A stretch of DNA of 64,000 nt from Parietaria judaica. Its lineage: Eukaryota > Streptophyta > Magnoliopsida > Rosales > Urticaceae. Both the position numbers and the translations under genes were made by a program. Location: NCBI GenBank assembly GCA_954871525.1, contig OX940866.1, positions 14,283,001-14,347,000 of the forward strand. The letters are read 5' to 3'. Below, piece after piece: positions 21,294 through 37,702 of the stretch; position 1 is the stretch's first letter; each line of letters starts with the position of its first letter. The notes beneath the pieces are model-generated. The model ran no database searches and was not told where the DNA came from. It saw only the letters and a program-made list of their open reading frames with translations.

Positions 21294-22021
21294 TACTTAA
21301 AATAGGGTTATTTGCACACAAATACTAAAAGTGTTTGAAAAATCAACGTTAAATACTCCGTCTTTGTTTTATCCGGACAAAATAACAATACTTTTCTCTC
21401 ATGTACAAGGCAGGTACCAAAAAAACTAAAAATGACACATGTCTTATGCATGAGAAAAAGTTTTCTGACTAAAATAAAGAATAAAGAATGAATATTTAGC
21501 GTTGGTTTGTTAATATCCAAAAAATATGATCTAAACAAGAAAAGAGAACATGTATGTTGTCTCACCGACTTCTGACGATAGCTTTTATTTGACCCACTGT
21601 TACATCTTTGGTCAAAAAGATATTTTCTACCATGATTTTTGTGAAAAATCAAATATATGAGATAAATTGTTCAATGATATTTAATTTGTGTACATTGAGA
21701 AAAAAAAAATATATCAAATTGTTATGAATCATTTAAATATAGAACTCATAGAGGAAAGTTAAAATGCATATATGTTACAGATTTCAATATCACAACTTAT
21801 TTTAAAACTTGCTGTATTTTATTTATTTATTTATTTTCTTTTTCTTTTTTTTGCACCTTTTGTTAATTTTCTTTTGGCTTAGTAGTCACTTGCTAAACTA
21901 ACATGAGCCAAAATCAAAGTCAAAGTCAAAGTTTTGAAGACCTTATTAGCAAGCAAGTGCAAGACCCATAGACATGTGCAACGCAGCTTGAAGGTGAAGC
22001 ATCTTAGGTGAAAGTAGGTAA

Positions 22022-22152
22022 CAATTTATAATTGAATATTTGTTTGAAATCTATTTATATTTAGTTTATTTTATACCATAGATTTCGATTGATTGATACC
22101 CTAAATTATTTATATAGATTTCAAATAAATATTCCATTATAAATTGTAAATT
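22022..22152. repeat. Short AT-rich inverted repeat
   Basis: ACAATTTATAATTGAATATTTGTTTGAAATCTAT at the left is mirrored by an inverse complement at about 22115-22152. It could form a hairpin of ~33 bp stem. No duplication or coding is seen. Confidence 0.55.
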
Positions 22153-22489
22153 TCAAACATGCTTCACAAAAATTCACAAACAAGAAGCCGATAGATAAAT
22201 AAATTTTGGCATACAAGGTGACAAAATATGGACAAAACGTTTCCAACGCACGACGAGCGAACGAGAAAGGGCGAACCCGAAAGATAAATCTGCAACATCT
22301 AAAACCCCAACGCTCTCTAAGTCTAAAACAAATAATAAATAGAAAGAATCTACCCACAATTCAATCTCGACCTACGCGCACGGACGGAGCAACCCGGCAG
22401 GATGCGGTTTCAAAACGACGTTCCTAAGCGACCAAAAGGAGACTAAAATAGGATTTATTGACTAGTAATTATAATTAAAATAATAATCT

Positions 22490-26175
<3,686 letters not shown>

Positions 26176-26639
26176 CGAAGAAGAAGAGGGACACAACAAA
26201 CCCTAGAGAGAAACGCTAATTTCTTTCGAGAAGAAGCAAGAGTAGTAACGCAATGCTGCGACCACGCGAAAGGAAACAAAACTCCAAAAGGAAGCTATGA
26301 TTTCTATGGAAAATACAATAATTATTATTACATATATATATATAATGTGTGTATTTATGTAGGCAAGTACAGGCCGAGCGTTAAGCTGCGAATTCGAGAG
26401 CTTCCGTGAGGATCAAGAACAAACCCTAGGATGGAATTGGAATGCCAATACAACAAAACAAAAGATACCATAAATAGATTGAAGAAGAACACAGCGAGAT
26501 CTGCTCAGCGATCGATTCACGAAGAAGCAAGGGAAACCCAGAGAGATTGAGCTGACCGGAAAGAGAAAGGAGAGAGCTTGATTTACATGAAGGAATTTCT
26601 GGGAAAATGGAGAGTTGCAGAGAGGTCAACAATGGCGGA

Positions 26640-28880
26640 AATGGGCAGAGAATCGAAGCTTAAGCTTCCTGCGCAAGAATCGAATTCTCCCTTCACATGG
26701 AGAAGCTTCTATAAATATTTGATTAAATATTAATAATTTAATATTGATTTTATTACAATATATAAATAATTAGGACATTATATGTCTGAAATAGATTGGA
26801 TTTTTGTAGATATACAGAAACCAATTATTTAATAATTATATAAGAATGGATTTTTAGATCCAGTATTTATTATTTTATTTTAATGGCTTAAATTTAGGGG
26901 GAAACGGAATAAAACCAAAATTATTCGACGTTTGTTAGATCCAATATTTGTTTTCTAAAATACAATTGGAATAATTGGAAGTGTCTGCTTCCGTGGATGA
27001 AAAATAATAGATAAATAACGATCGACGGATACGAGTTTTACGTTGCTCGGTCTCGGGATAAGATGTTTGTTACACGAGAGTTTCGTTTTATTTTTAGTAA
27101 GATCACTAGGAAATCTTCCCGATCGCGAGTATGTGATGAAGTCCCTCGTGATCGGAGAAATATAATAAAACTGATGAAAATATCATCAAACAATTTATGT
27201 TTAAGCACATGTTAAAAATGTTGTTTTACAAATTTAACCAAAATCATAGGTCAACTTGAATGTATTAACTAAATAACATATCGATGAATTTAATAGTTCA
27301 ACTAATAAACTATCATAATTCAAATGAATATATATATAGAGAAACTTCAATAAATATGCACGAAAAAGTATGTTTGAACAGTTTTATTCCCGATTTTAAT
27401 AAATTTCAAAATTATGCCCCAAACACATTTTAACTCATGTCTTGGGTTAACTAACCCAATCAATTAACCATACCACCCCCACTCTCTCTCCCTTTCCCTC
27501 ACACTCTCTCTCTCTTTCCCTCATTCTTTTTCTCAGCTTCCGACGAAACCAAGCCCTCTGACCCACGCTCAACTTTTGATGGACGAAACCCACGCCCTCG
27601 AGACCGACTTCTAAGTCCGCCTCCGCTCACCAGAAGTCCGCCTCCGCCGTTAACCCTTCCATTGCCGGTTCCACAGGAGGGAGCTCTCCGACTGGAAGTC
27701 CGGTATGTTTCAGTGATGAACTTGCATTTTGCAAATCCGAATGTTTTCTTGTTTTTTGTGATTTAGTTGATTTTGATCCGAAATTGAGCTTTTGATTTAG
27801 GGATTTAGGGTTTAACCTGTTTGGGAGTTTAGGGTTTTGATTATGCTTTCGTCATGTGCTCCGAATTCAACAACGAAGAGCTTCGATGGAGATGAGTGTG
27901 AGCGAATTCAAAACCAGAGAAGAACGAAGGTTGAAGACGAAGAGAAAAGAGTGACCACACATTCGTAGAGCTTAAACGGTATGTTGTTTCTAACTCAACA
28001 TGACATCGACGTGTCGTTTTTCAGGTATGGTATTGTATATTTTATCCATGAGGAAGAACGACAAAGTCTGGCAAACAGAAAGTAGGTACATAGAAAAGCA
28101 AACAAATATTTGAAAATAACTTCCAAATTTTGTATACATGTTCTTATGTGATCAGTGATATGTGAGTGTGTTCGGTCTCATCAATTTTGGCTCAGAATTG
28201 GATTTTAACACCGCGGATTGAAGAACCAAAATTTATAGGATATAAGCCGGAATTTATGCTTTCTTCAGTAGTCCGTGCTTTCGTCGGATTTTATCCTAAT
28301 CGAGCATTTTAATTTAGAAAGGCCTGTTCTTTTGGCTTGAAGCTGGCACGGGGTTTAGGGTTTTGGTTATGTTTTCTTGTGATTTGATCGGAGTTTGCGC
28401 ATATTAAAATTACGTGATTGTGATTTTTCGCATCGATTCCGCCTTAAGAGTTCGTTATTCGATGTTCAACAGATCAATCTGGATAAATTATTTTGGTCGA
28501 AGCCGTGCTCATTGGCTTTGGACCCGTCTTCTTTATTGTGGATCGAACTGAATTTTAATGATGATATGAATTTCCACTTGCAGTTTTTAACATGGAGAAG
28601 ACATTTAAATTGACGTTTTCCTTGCTCGTGTTTCACATGTGGCTCGGCGTACGCCGCTTGAAAGAAGACGGAAAAGAAGGTTTTGAGTTTGGACAATACA
28701 TATGCTGGACATACCATGGGCGAAACTACTGCCTCGGGCTGGTGTCGTGTCTACACCACTAATATACGCTGCAAATTTGTCAAACTGTAACTCGTCGCAA
28801 CGAGTTAGCTTGCACGATGGTTAAAAATTAGCTTACATGTCGCTTAAACAGTAAGAGTAATCTACCAATAAATAAATCAT
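26640..28880. other. Intergenic DNA, no gene recognised
   Basis: AT-rich, with a CT-rich stretch at 27478-27535. A moderately GC-rich patch at 27540-27710 is followed by a GT-like donor (GTCCG|GTATGTTTCAG) and TTTAGGGTTT-type first-intron wording, so an unknown non-coding transcript or eroded 5' exon is possible. No protein domain is recognised in any frame. Confidence 0.45.
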
Positions 28881-28949
28881 ATTGTTGGGCGTATTTTTGG
28901 CAAAGGCCCATTGGTTTGCGGTTTACTCGTAAAGTTTGATTGGTAACTT

Positions 28950-31900
28950 AAGTTGTCGGCATACTCTTTTTTTTTTCCTTTCCGAAAACCCATCGTAAAC
29001 GCCAAAGGAGCGGCCCGTCGAGGAATCACGCGAAGACCCTGCTCCAAAGAGGAGCAAAATTGCCGCTCCTTTGGCGTGATCTTCTGGTGCCGAGTCGTCT
29101 CGGGCAATCACGTCACCGACCGCCCGTCGGAGTAGCGAGGTCGACCCGGTTTCTTCCCGGAGAGAGAGAGCCGATTTTATTGACTCCTTTGTCCCGGCTG
29201 CTGCTCGGCCGAAGATGCCTTCGCCCTCGGCTTTGGCCCAGAATTCTGAGCCTCCTTCTCGGTCTTCGCCGTTCGAGCCTCTGGCCGACGAGACGCGAGA
29301 CGTGCCCGCTCGGGAGGGGGAGATCGACGCCCTCGAGCCCTTCTCCGATTCGCGCGGTGGCCTCGGAAACTTTGGCTGAGACCGAGGTGTCCGTTCCCTC
29401 TGCCGCCGAAGCTCTCGCTCCCACCGCCTCCGAAGTTGACTTGGCGCCGCCTGCGCCGGCAACCGTCGGAACCGAAATGATCCCGTTTGGTATTCCCATT
29501 CTTCCACCGGGGCCTCGGTCTTCCCCTCCTCAGGGCGACGGGTCCTCTTCGGGGCTCTCTCCTTCGCCTGGCTTGTCGAGTTCCGGGAAGGCGGCTCCTT
29601 CACCGGTTTTTGATAAGGCGGCTTCTTCTTCTTCTCATGTGACCTCCCGTTTCCCCTTTACTCCCACCGGTGAATCTACCTCGGAGGATTGGGAGGTTTA
29701 TTCAGTTGAAGCTTGCAAGGGTTTGTCTATGGCGCCTTCCAGCGCGTGCCCCGACGTGGAACCTGACGAACTCGGGGCGTTCTCCAGAGTGTCGCTCGTG
29801 CGAACGATATGCTCGTTTCCGTACTCAAGGCCAACAAGGAGAAGGTCGGGAGAGAGAGAGAGAGAGACGAGCTCAAGGCGAAGCTCGCTGAAGCCGAGTG
29901 CCAGTTTGAGTCGGCTATCTCCAATTAGCAAAGGGCTCGCGAGGAGATCGACGACGGCCACGCTAGGGGAGACAAATTTCAAGTTCAATGCCGAGATTTC
30001 GCTCTGGCGGTCGACTGAAACAAAGCTCAAGGAGCAAGAGCGGCTCGTCGCTGTTGCCGAGACCCAGCTCACCGAGGAGAGAGAACGCCATCCCCGTGTT
30101 GAAGAGGGTCTCGGGAGTTCCCTCCAGGTCAAGTCCAACCGTCTCGCCCGAATCGTCGAGGCCGTGGGGTCTTCGCCCTCCGAAGAAGACCGCCTTGCGT
30201 TTTGAGTCAAGGTGCTATCCCCTCGGCTCCTGCAAACTCAGTCTGCGTTCAACACCGTCACCGAGGAGCTGGATTCGGCGACGACGGAGGCGGCCGAAGA
30301 GAGGCATGGTCGCTTGAGCCTGTTCCAGCGTGCTTCGACCAAACTTGACCACCTGCGAGAGAGGTTCGAGGCGCTCGACGAATCTGTCGACGCTCACCGT
30401 CTCCTCGCCGGGTGTCGGGCTAACATTATTTTGGTCGAAGGCCTTCCTGCTGAGGCGACGAGGGATGACCTTCGAGGCCGACTCCCGAGATGGCGTGCTC
30501 TCCGCTACGAGTATTCCGCCGAGGTGAAGGAGCTAGAGCGGAAGGCTACCAAGGACCCTAACTCTTCTCCCTCCAAGCATCGACGACCAGCGGTTGGCTA
30601 CCCTGGATCTGGGCGATGCTTCTCTCGCTTCTGCGTTGCAGGGCGAATATGTTGGACATGTGTGTCCTTAAACAAGATATTTTATCCATTTGTAAAAGAT
30701 TATGACAAGTCGTTGAATAAAGATGATGCTTATTATGATAATCTTATTATAGTTTCTGGTAGAGTAAAATAGAATGTTTGATCCTTAGTTCATAAAGGAT
30801 GCAATTATGTTTTATTATCACAACAGAGTCAATGTGAGGAAGAATTAATAATCATAATAAATGAACTTAAAATGTTCGTGACCTGATTAACTGGGTGGGA
30901 GCCCATTAATCGTATAAGGTCATTAATGTGACTAAGTGACAATCCTATTCTAGATTTTGTGTGTGTCACACTCACTAGAAGTGCATTAAGTATGAAGTGT
31001 CTTCATACTAGACTGGACCTGACTTAAACTCCGGAAGTTATCATATAAGACCGTCACTGATAACTTAGAGTTGAGTCACTAGTAGATGATCAAATGGATA
31101 TTCGATCTAAGTCCTGAGTGATTTGGAGTCCGAGCTGCTGGCTTGATTGTTCTTTGATTTAACCGTTAAAGAACACAATATATTACCGTTGTTCCCAACA
31201 CTATTATTTTGGGAACATGATAGTAAGCAGTAAGGGTAGCTTGGTCATAGACATGGGCATCACACAGCTCTCTTAAGAGTCATGATGATTCCCTTGATTG
31301 TCGGTGGTGAGAAGTGAGAGGTACCCGTGTGCAACTTATGAATCGAAACCATAAGTGGGTTACTCATAATATTACTGACTGAGTCAAGGATGAAAATGCA
31401 ATGAGGGGCATAACGGTAGAAACCGCCTGCTCGTGTGTGGATCATCAAGTGAAATATCAATAACCCGAATTTGATTGTATCAATGGACACCCTGCTGTAA
31501 TTAAGGGAATAATATATATTGTATCACTAAAGAGTGCAGCCTCGAGTTTATAGTGGAATAACACCGAGGTTTGACGAACACCCTAGCAGTTCGTTGGAGC
31601 TTAAGTGATACGGGTCCATGGTCCCCAGGATAGCTCCGTAACGGATGATACGTACGTGATAAAAACATTTGAAATGTTTTTAAGATCATTTGGCAAGACT
31701 CATAAAACTGAAGTCTGTGACAAACGTCAGATAGTTTTATCAGTAGCGTGACAAAAGTACCATATCTTGGTAACCGAAATTAACTGACAAAAGAAATTAG
31801 AATTTGGATTTTCTGTCAACATGAATGTTGTTGGAAATTAAATTCTAAGAAACTTTGCTTTGGGAACCGAGTCGTTTCGACGTACGGTTTGTGATTTAGA

Positions 31901-32528
31901 GAATTTCTAAGTTTTTATTCGTTTCGGGAAACTATGAAATTAAATCACATGTCACGAATTTAAATGATGGTGTGTCACCATGACATTTGAATGTGTTATA
32001 TTGAGATCAGAGAATGTTAATATAATTTAATTATTCGAATTTAATTATTAATATATTATTCAATAATTAATAGAATTATATTAATATGTAAATAATATAT
32101 TTTCATATATATTATAAAGTGTAGAAATCGAATTATGCCTTGGAATGTGGAACAACATGCATTCAAATGGATAGACTTTGGTCTTTTCATAATTGCGGCA
32201 AAAGTACCAAATATTTTGGTATTTGAGAAAAACCCTAAAATCAATTTAATCCATTGGATCGGTTATGATTTAATATCAACCGTTGGATTAGGATATTGAT
32301 ATATTCGAAATTAATAACTTGGTGACCAAGTTTTAATTTTCGAATTTGGCTAATTAATTATATCCGTTAGATTGGTCTAAGATTTAATCTTTACCGTCGG
32401 ATTGGATAAATTCGAATTTGATTTTTATTAAATCTTTTAATATTTGAGTTTATCCTAAACTAATTTGATCCATTAGATCGGTTTAAAGATTTATTTCAAC
32501 CGTTGGATCTAGATAATATGAATTCGAA

Positions 32529-32567
<39 letters not shown>

Positions 32568-33862
32568 CTAATTTTATAAAGATAAGAAGATAAGATTGGA
32601 TTTTAATTTTATCCAAATATTTCTTGTTTAATTAAATCCCTAATTAATTATATCCATTGGATTTAGATAAGATTAAATCTAGACCATTGGATTGAAATAA
32701 TTAATTATATTTAATATATAGAATTCGAAATTAGGGAGTGAATTTCTCTAATTCAGTTATAGTCTGAACCTATAAATAGGAGACTCATTCTACACATTTT
32801 TCACACCTCTCCCCAGAGAAAAATTCGAACTCTCCCTCTTCCTCTGGGTAAGGGAATTTTCTCTCTGATCTCTCTTTCTGGTTCGGCTTAAGAGACTTCT
32901 CCGAAAGCTTAAAAAGAACCATCAGTTTAAATTTTTCGACGGAGTCTTGCCGGCGAAGCCCACACTTCGGTACGAGGAATCCAAGAGAATATCCCGGAAG
33001 ATCGCGGGAGTTTCCCTCAGCACCGGCGGAGCCCTGCCCGATTCAGAACGCGCAGCCGGAAGTCGTCATTAGAGGTACGACCTTATGCATTGGGTTAATA
33101 AATGCAACCATTTACTGCTTTCTATTTATTTCCTATGATGACTAGATTATTAATAATGATTTATGAATATTAAATTACATAATATTTATCAGATCTTGTT
33201 ATATGGTTATTATCCGATATCCGGACCGTTGAACGGATAACAAGTTTTTCCGCTTTAAAATAATTTTTTAAATGTTACCCGGACGGTTCGGAGGTACAAT
33301 TCGTGATAATTTACACGGAATCCGAGACGTGATTCCCAACAGATTATGGCTCCAACATCGTCGCCTTGTCGACCGTGTTTCAAGAGCGCATCGGGGAGCG
33401 GGCGCGGCGGCCGGCTTCGGGGCGGATCGAGTTTTTCTAGGTCGAGGGGTGGGATGCGTCGCCTGCCCCAGCTCGGGAACGGGTCGAACCTGCTCTGGTC
33501 GAAGAGCGAGGTTCCTTGCCCGCCTTGACTTCGGGGCAGGCCCAACCTTCCCTGGCGGAGGGACATGGTAGAAACCGTTGATTTTACGGTATAGGATTTT
33601 GGGCGTTGACTTCCAAGCTTTGTAATTTCGCTGTTTAGCGCCTTTTTAATGAATGCAAGGACTTTGTTTTGCTGCTTCTTTTTGCCCCATGTTTCTTTTA
33701 TTTTGCATCGTGTTTTTCTTAATCTTTTCCTTGCAGGGTGATCGTGAATTCGTTGTTGATGTTCCTTCGATGCCCTCTCTCTGTATGCGAGAGTGGTTTC
33801 CGGCTTTAGACCCAAGGCACTTGGAGGCTATAGAGGTTTTTGTGGATGACGTTATCCTTTGA
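28950..33862 (+). pseudogene. Antisense extra ORF of the Tat element (gypsy-type transposon-protein-like)
   Basis: The plus strand carries broken but coherent coding: an acidic, Pro/Ser/Ala-rich segment (29240-29780), then heptad-rich coiled-coil sequence (29800-30600; for example EELDSATTEAAEERH and STKLDHLRERFEALDE), resuming at 33342 after a solo-LTR insertion. A last short exon is preceded by a pyrimidine tract and CAG (33734-33736) and runs 33737-33862, ending DDVIL. An AATAAA lies at 33993-33998. A GA microsatellite at ~29855 and several stops show decay. The composition and antisense position resemble the extra ORFs of Tat elements annotated as putative gypsy-type transposon (PF04195-like); family assignment is inference. 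Its function is not known even in intact copies. Confidence 0.6.
30650..33341. mobile_element. Solo LTR (~2.7 kb) inside the antisense ORF
   Basis: Begins TGTTGGACATG and ends GATTCCCAACA. Flanks GAATA (30645-30649) and GATTA (33342-33346) form a near-perfect 5-bp duplication. The interrupted antisense ORF continues in register on the far side, which confirms the two ends. A TATA-like CCTATAAATAGG lies at about 32770 in plus orientation. No primer-binding site, gag or pol and no second LTR copy are present, so it is a recombination product of a full element. A pure (TA)n run sits at about 32540-32565. Confidence 0.75.
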
Positions 33863-34113
33863 CTTCGTCGGGTTGGTCGTCGTCAGCGTTGTGGGTGTCT
33901 TCGGCCTTCGAAGGAGGGTGTTGGTTGAGTAGTAGTTAGGGTTCCTCGTGTGTTTAGTCGATTCTTGTAATTTGTAACAATTTTTTATTTGAAATAAAAA
34001 CACATATATTCCTGTTGTTCCCTTGTTCGTTGTGCCTGTTCATTTGTGTTTGCATCGCTGTATTTGGATATTTGCATATATCCTCCCTTCCCACATTTTT
34101 TTTGCCTTGTGTC

Positions 34114-34600
34114 TTGGCGTCGCGCCGTTTTGATTCTAGGCGTTGCACTTCGGCATCGCGCCGTTAATAAAGGGCGTCGCGCCTCGGCGTTGCGCCGTTT
34201 GATTATGGGCATTGCGCCTCGGCATCGCGCTGTTTAACTATGGGTATTGCGCCTCGGCATCGCGCTGTTTAACTATGGGTATTGCGCCTCAGCATCGCGC
34301 CGTTAATTGTGGGCGTCGCTGGTCTTGCCGGGGCCCCCGGTTAGTTTCCAGGACTCCCTTGTGGCTTCGCGCCCCGGCATTGTGCCGTTCGATTATGGGC
34401 ATTGTGCCTCGGCATCGCGCCGTTTAATTATGGGCATTGCGCCTCGGCATTGCGCCGTTAATTGTGGGCGTCGCTGGTCTTGCCAGGGCCTCTGGTTAGT
34501 TTCCAGGACTCCCTTGTGGCTTCGCGCCCCGGCATTGCGCCGTTCGATTATGGGCATTGCGCCTCGGCATCGCGCCGTTTAAATACGGGCATTGCGCCTC
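34114..34600. repeat. 35-bp GC-rich tandem repeat with 155-bp higher-order unit
   Basis: Basic unit GGGCATTGCGCCTCGGCATCGCGCCGTTTAANTAT, about 13 copies. Within it a 155-bp block (with GTGGGCGTCGCTGGTCTTGCC and TTTCCAGGACTCCCTTGTGG) is duplicated at 34302 and 34456. It lies just downstream of the integrase end of the Tat element, where such elements are known to hold arrays that can seed satellite DNA. Confidence 0.88.
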
Positions 34601-34690
34601 GTCAAATGACCGAATGGACACTCTTGTCATACATATGAAAAAGGTAAATTGACGATCTCGATCGTCGGTCTACAAATCCGATCCTCGCCG

Positions 34691-36696
34691 TTACTGGTAA
34701 TATTTCTTTAGGCGCTTCACGTTCCAGCTACGTATTACCTTCGTGCCCTCGAAGTCCTTAAGCTTGTAGACGCCTGGCTTGACGATCCATGTAGAGGGCG
34801 ATTTTCACCACCCTTTTCCAGTCACAAAGACAATCACCAAATAACAGATAAACAATAGTAAATGATGAATATCTCTGTTTTATTATACTTTCCGAAATGA
34901 GCTCGGTTTTCTTCCGTTGAATAGCTGGACAGATGAAGGATCATGAACACAAATTCTCTCTATTTCCTTATCCTTTTCTATTACAAGACTTCTTTCTCTC
35001 TTTCCGGGCCTTTCTTTGATATTTTTCCGAACCTTTACAAATGAGGCTTATCTTCCCTTTTATAGAGTTTACAATGCCTTTTTCCCGCGTCTTTCCCGCC
35101 TTTTTTCTCTTTAATCATTCATTCTCTGGCGTCATTGGAGGGCAGCATGGTAAATCCTTACTTTATGTCACTTCCGAGCAGGCTGCCGTTATGGGTAGGT
35201 GTGCCTCATTAAATGCGCATCCCGTCAGCCGTCATTCGGCTCTGCAAGCCTCGTCGCTGGTGTTCTCATCGAGTGAGTAGGTCGGCTTCATTAAATGCAC
35301 ATCTCGTCAAGGGTCATTCGACCCTGTACAATCATCATGACGAAATTCCTCGTCGGGTGTGATGGGACGCTTCGTCGCAACTTGCTCTCGCGTGGCTGCG
35401 TCTCCTCGTGGATGAACCTCCTCGGGGGTATTCTTCCTCGGGGATGTTCCTCCTCGGGGATAATCCCCCTCGGATGATGAGCCTCATCGCCTCCCCTTAT
35501 GTCGTTTATGGAAAAAACGACACGAGTTGTGTTGAGGATGGATTTGACCAAATCCGACCTTAATAATCCATGTGATTGTGTATGGTCCTTCCCAACTTCG
35601 ACCAAGTTTTCCTGCATTGATCTCTGCTGTGTTTTGGAAGACCCGTCGGAGGACCAGCTCTCCTATCCAAAATCTTCGTGGTCGAACCTTCTTGTTGTAG
35701 TGTCGGGCAGTGATGTTTTGGTAGTTGACGATGTGCACGCTTGCTTGTTCTCGCTTCTCGTCGATGTGGTCGAGATGGTGTCGTAGGCTCTCATTGTTTG
35801 CCTCTTCGTCGTGCGGGACTGTCGCTCGTCGAAGGCTTAGGATTCCCACTTCGGCCGGGGTCATCGCTTCGACACCGAATGCCAGGGCAAATGGAGACTC
35901 CTCTGTTGCGGAGTGAGGCGTCATCCTGTATGCCCACAACACTCTTGGTAGCTCTTCTGCCCACAGTCCTTTCTTCTCGTCGAGCTTCTTCTTGATGGTG
36001 TTGAAGATCGTTCTGTTGACTGCTTCGGCATTCCTGTTGCCTTGCGGGTATCGGGGCATCGATGTGTTTAGCTTAACTCTCCATCTTTTGCAGAAATTAC
36101 GGAAACGCTTGGAGATGAACTGTGATCCGTTGTCGGCGATGATCTTCTTTGGAAACAAGAATCGGGTGAAGACGTTCTTCCAGACATAGATTTTGACGTC
36201 GGCATCCCTGATGTTAGCATAGAACTCGGCTTCCGTCCATTTGGTGAAGAAATATGTGACTACCAACATGAAGCGCTTCTGCTTCTTCCCGATAAGCATC
36301 GGCTCAACGATGTCCATCGACCATTTCATGAATGGGTATGGGACAGAGACCGTCGAGAGTTCTTCCGCAGGGCAGTTGATGGAGGGGGCGTGGCGTTGGC
36401 ACCTGTCGCATCGTTTGGCGTGGCTATTGCAGTCGTCGGCCATGGTTTCCCAAAAGAAGCCTTGCCTCTTGATTTTCCTTAAGAGAGATCGACAGCCGGA
36501 ATGGTTCTCCCCTCCCGAGGCATCTTAGGTAAGGACCAGTGAAGCTACGCCTATATAATTTTTGTTGTATCATGACGTATCGCGAGCTCTTTGTCTTGAC
36601 CTTCTGGGCTTCTTGTCGATCATCAGGTACAACACTGTCGAGAATGTATCTGACGAGCGATGTTCGCCAATCGTCACTACCATTGTCGCCAATCAC
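34691..36696 (-). pseudogene. Gypsy integrase, frameshifted and split by a solo LTR
   Basis: In reading order: spacer and zinc-finger region (36696-36424; CDRCQRHAPS at about 36400), catalytic core with SMDIVEP, IIADNGSQF and the Glu in NAEAVNRTI, then the C-terminal domain up to GPYTITW at about 35570. There a 776-bp solo LTR interrupts it. The tail resumes at 34789 (VKPGVYKLKDFEGTK) and ends with NVKRLKKYYQ and a TAA at 34691-34693. The Asp, Asp and Glu of the catalytic core are all visible. Several frame changes occur between 36700 and 35480, so no functional protein is made. Confidence 0.88.
34790..35565 (-). mobile_element. Solo LTR (776 bp) in the integrase
   Basis: Plus-strand ends are TGTAGAGGGCG and CCTTAATA, flanked by the perfect duplication ATCCA (34785-34789, 35566-35570). 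A TATA-like CTATAAAAG on the minus strand lies at about 35060. The ends and the words GAGTAGGTNGG and CTTCATNAAATGCAC are shared with the Tat element's own LTR at 43094-43835, but the rest is diverged, so it comes from a related subfamily. Confidence 0.85.
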
Positions 36697-36947
36697 GTCG
36701 CTTTCTTCCTTGGCCTCTTCTTGATCTTCTTCATCGATGGTCAGTAGCTCTGCGCTGCTTGATGGCTCGTCGATCTTTGACTTATTCTTCTCGGGCCCCT
36801 CGGCTCTCAGAATGCTGGGTTTCTCGATTGTTTATACTGAGACTGTGCGCGGCGTTTATGCTTCTGTCGTCGATCCTAATCCTGCGAGTGCGTCGGCAAA
36901 CGTGTTGTCCCCCCTCGTCACGGGTGAGACTGAAATGTGCGAATTTC

Positions 36948-37700
36948 TTAGAGAAATCCTCGGCGATCCGGGCATAGGTTCCCATCCTTTCGTCGTGTCG
37001 TTCGTATTCTCCGTTGACCTGGTTGACCACCAGCTAAGAATCCAAGAATACCTCTAGATTCTTGACTCCAATGACCAGGGCCAATTCCATCCCGACGATG
37101 AGTGCTTCGTAGTCTGCCTCGTTGTTCGTGGCACGGAAGCCGAGCCGACATGCCTTTTCCACGATTCCTCCCATGGGGGAGACCAGTCTGATCCCGATGC
37201 CTGAACCTTGCGCCGTTGCGGACCCGTCGACATATAGTCTCCACGTCCCGTCTTCTTCGCTGAGTTCTGCTTCGTTGGTGGGAATTTCGATTAGGAAGTC
37301 GGCCAAGACCTGGGATTTAAGGCTCGTGCGGACTTGATACTCCATGTCGTATGTGCCTAATCGAATTGACCATTTCGTTAGTCTTCCCGACTGGTTCGGA
37401 CTGTGAATGATGGCACGTATTGGTCTCTCGGTCATGATAATGATCGAATGGGCTTGGAAATGGTGTCGCAACTTCATTGATGCTTCGAATACGGCCAGAG
37501 CTAACTTTTCTACCCGCGGGTACCTTGTCTCGGCTCCGAGGAGTTTGCGGCTTATATAAGAGACGGGCCTCTGCTCTCCCTTATCTTCCCGGACCAGCAC
37601 CCCGCTGATGGCCTCGCTCGACACCGCCACATATAAGTATAACAACTATCCGGGGATCGGCTTCGTCATTAACGGGGGCGATGAGAGGTATCTCTAGAGT
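36948..37700 (-). pseudogene. Gypsy RNase H plus Tat-type second RNase H
   Basis: The first RNase H is seen in YLYVAVSSEAISGVLVRED and ETRYPRVEKLALAV. The second, archaeal-type domain is seen in RLYVDGSATAQGSGIGI and TNNEADYEALIVGMELAL. In-frame stops lie at 37694-37696 and 37646-37648 (both TAG) and the frame changes near 37034. The second domain is diagnostic of the Tat lineage. Confidence 0.85.
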
Positions 37701-37702
37701 TC

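Noticed and set aside
28923..29603. 226-codon minus-strand open frame
   Set aside because: It overlaps the plus-strand acidic/Pro-rich frame in GC-rich DNA; the plus strand has the coherent continuation into coiled coil, so this is a shadow.
29060..30205. A single intact 381-aa host protein
   Set aside because: The N-terminal third reads as Leu/Arg-rich out-of-frame sequence, the coiled coil lies partly in another frame, and a GA microsatellite causes a shift; this is a decayed element ORF.
34114..34600. Possible CRISPR-like repeat array
   Set aside because: Units are head-to-tail without unique spacers, in plant nuclear DNA next to a gypsy element; it is an ordinary tandem repeat.
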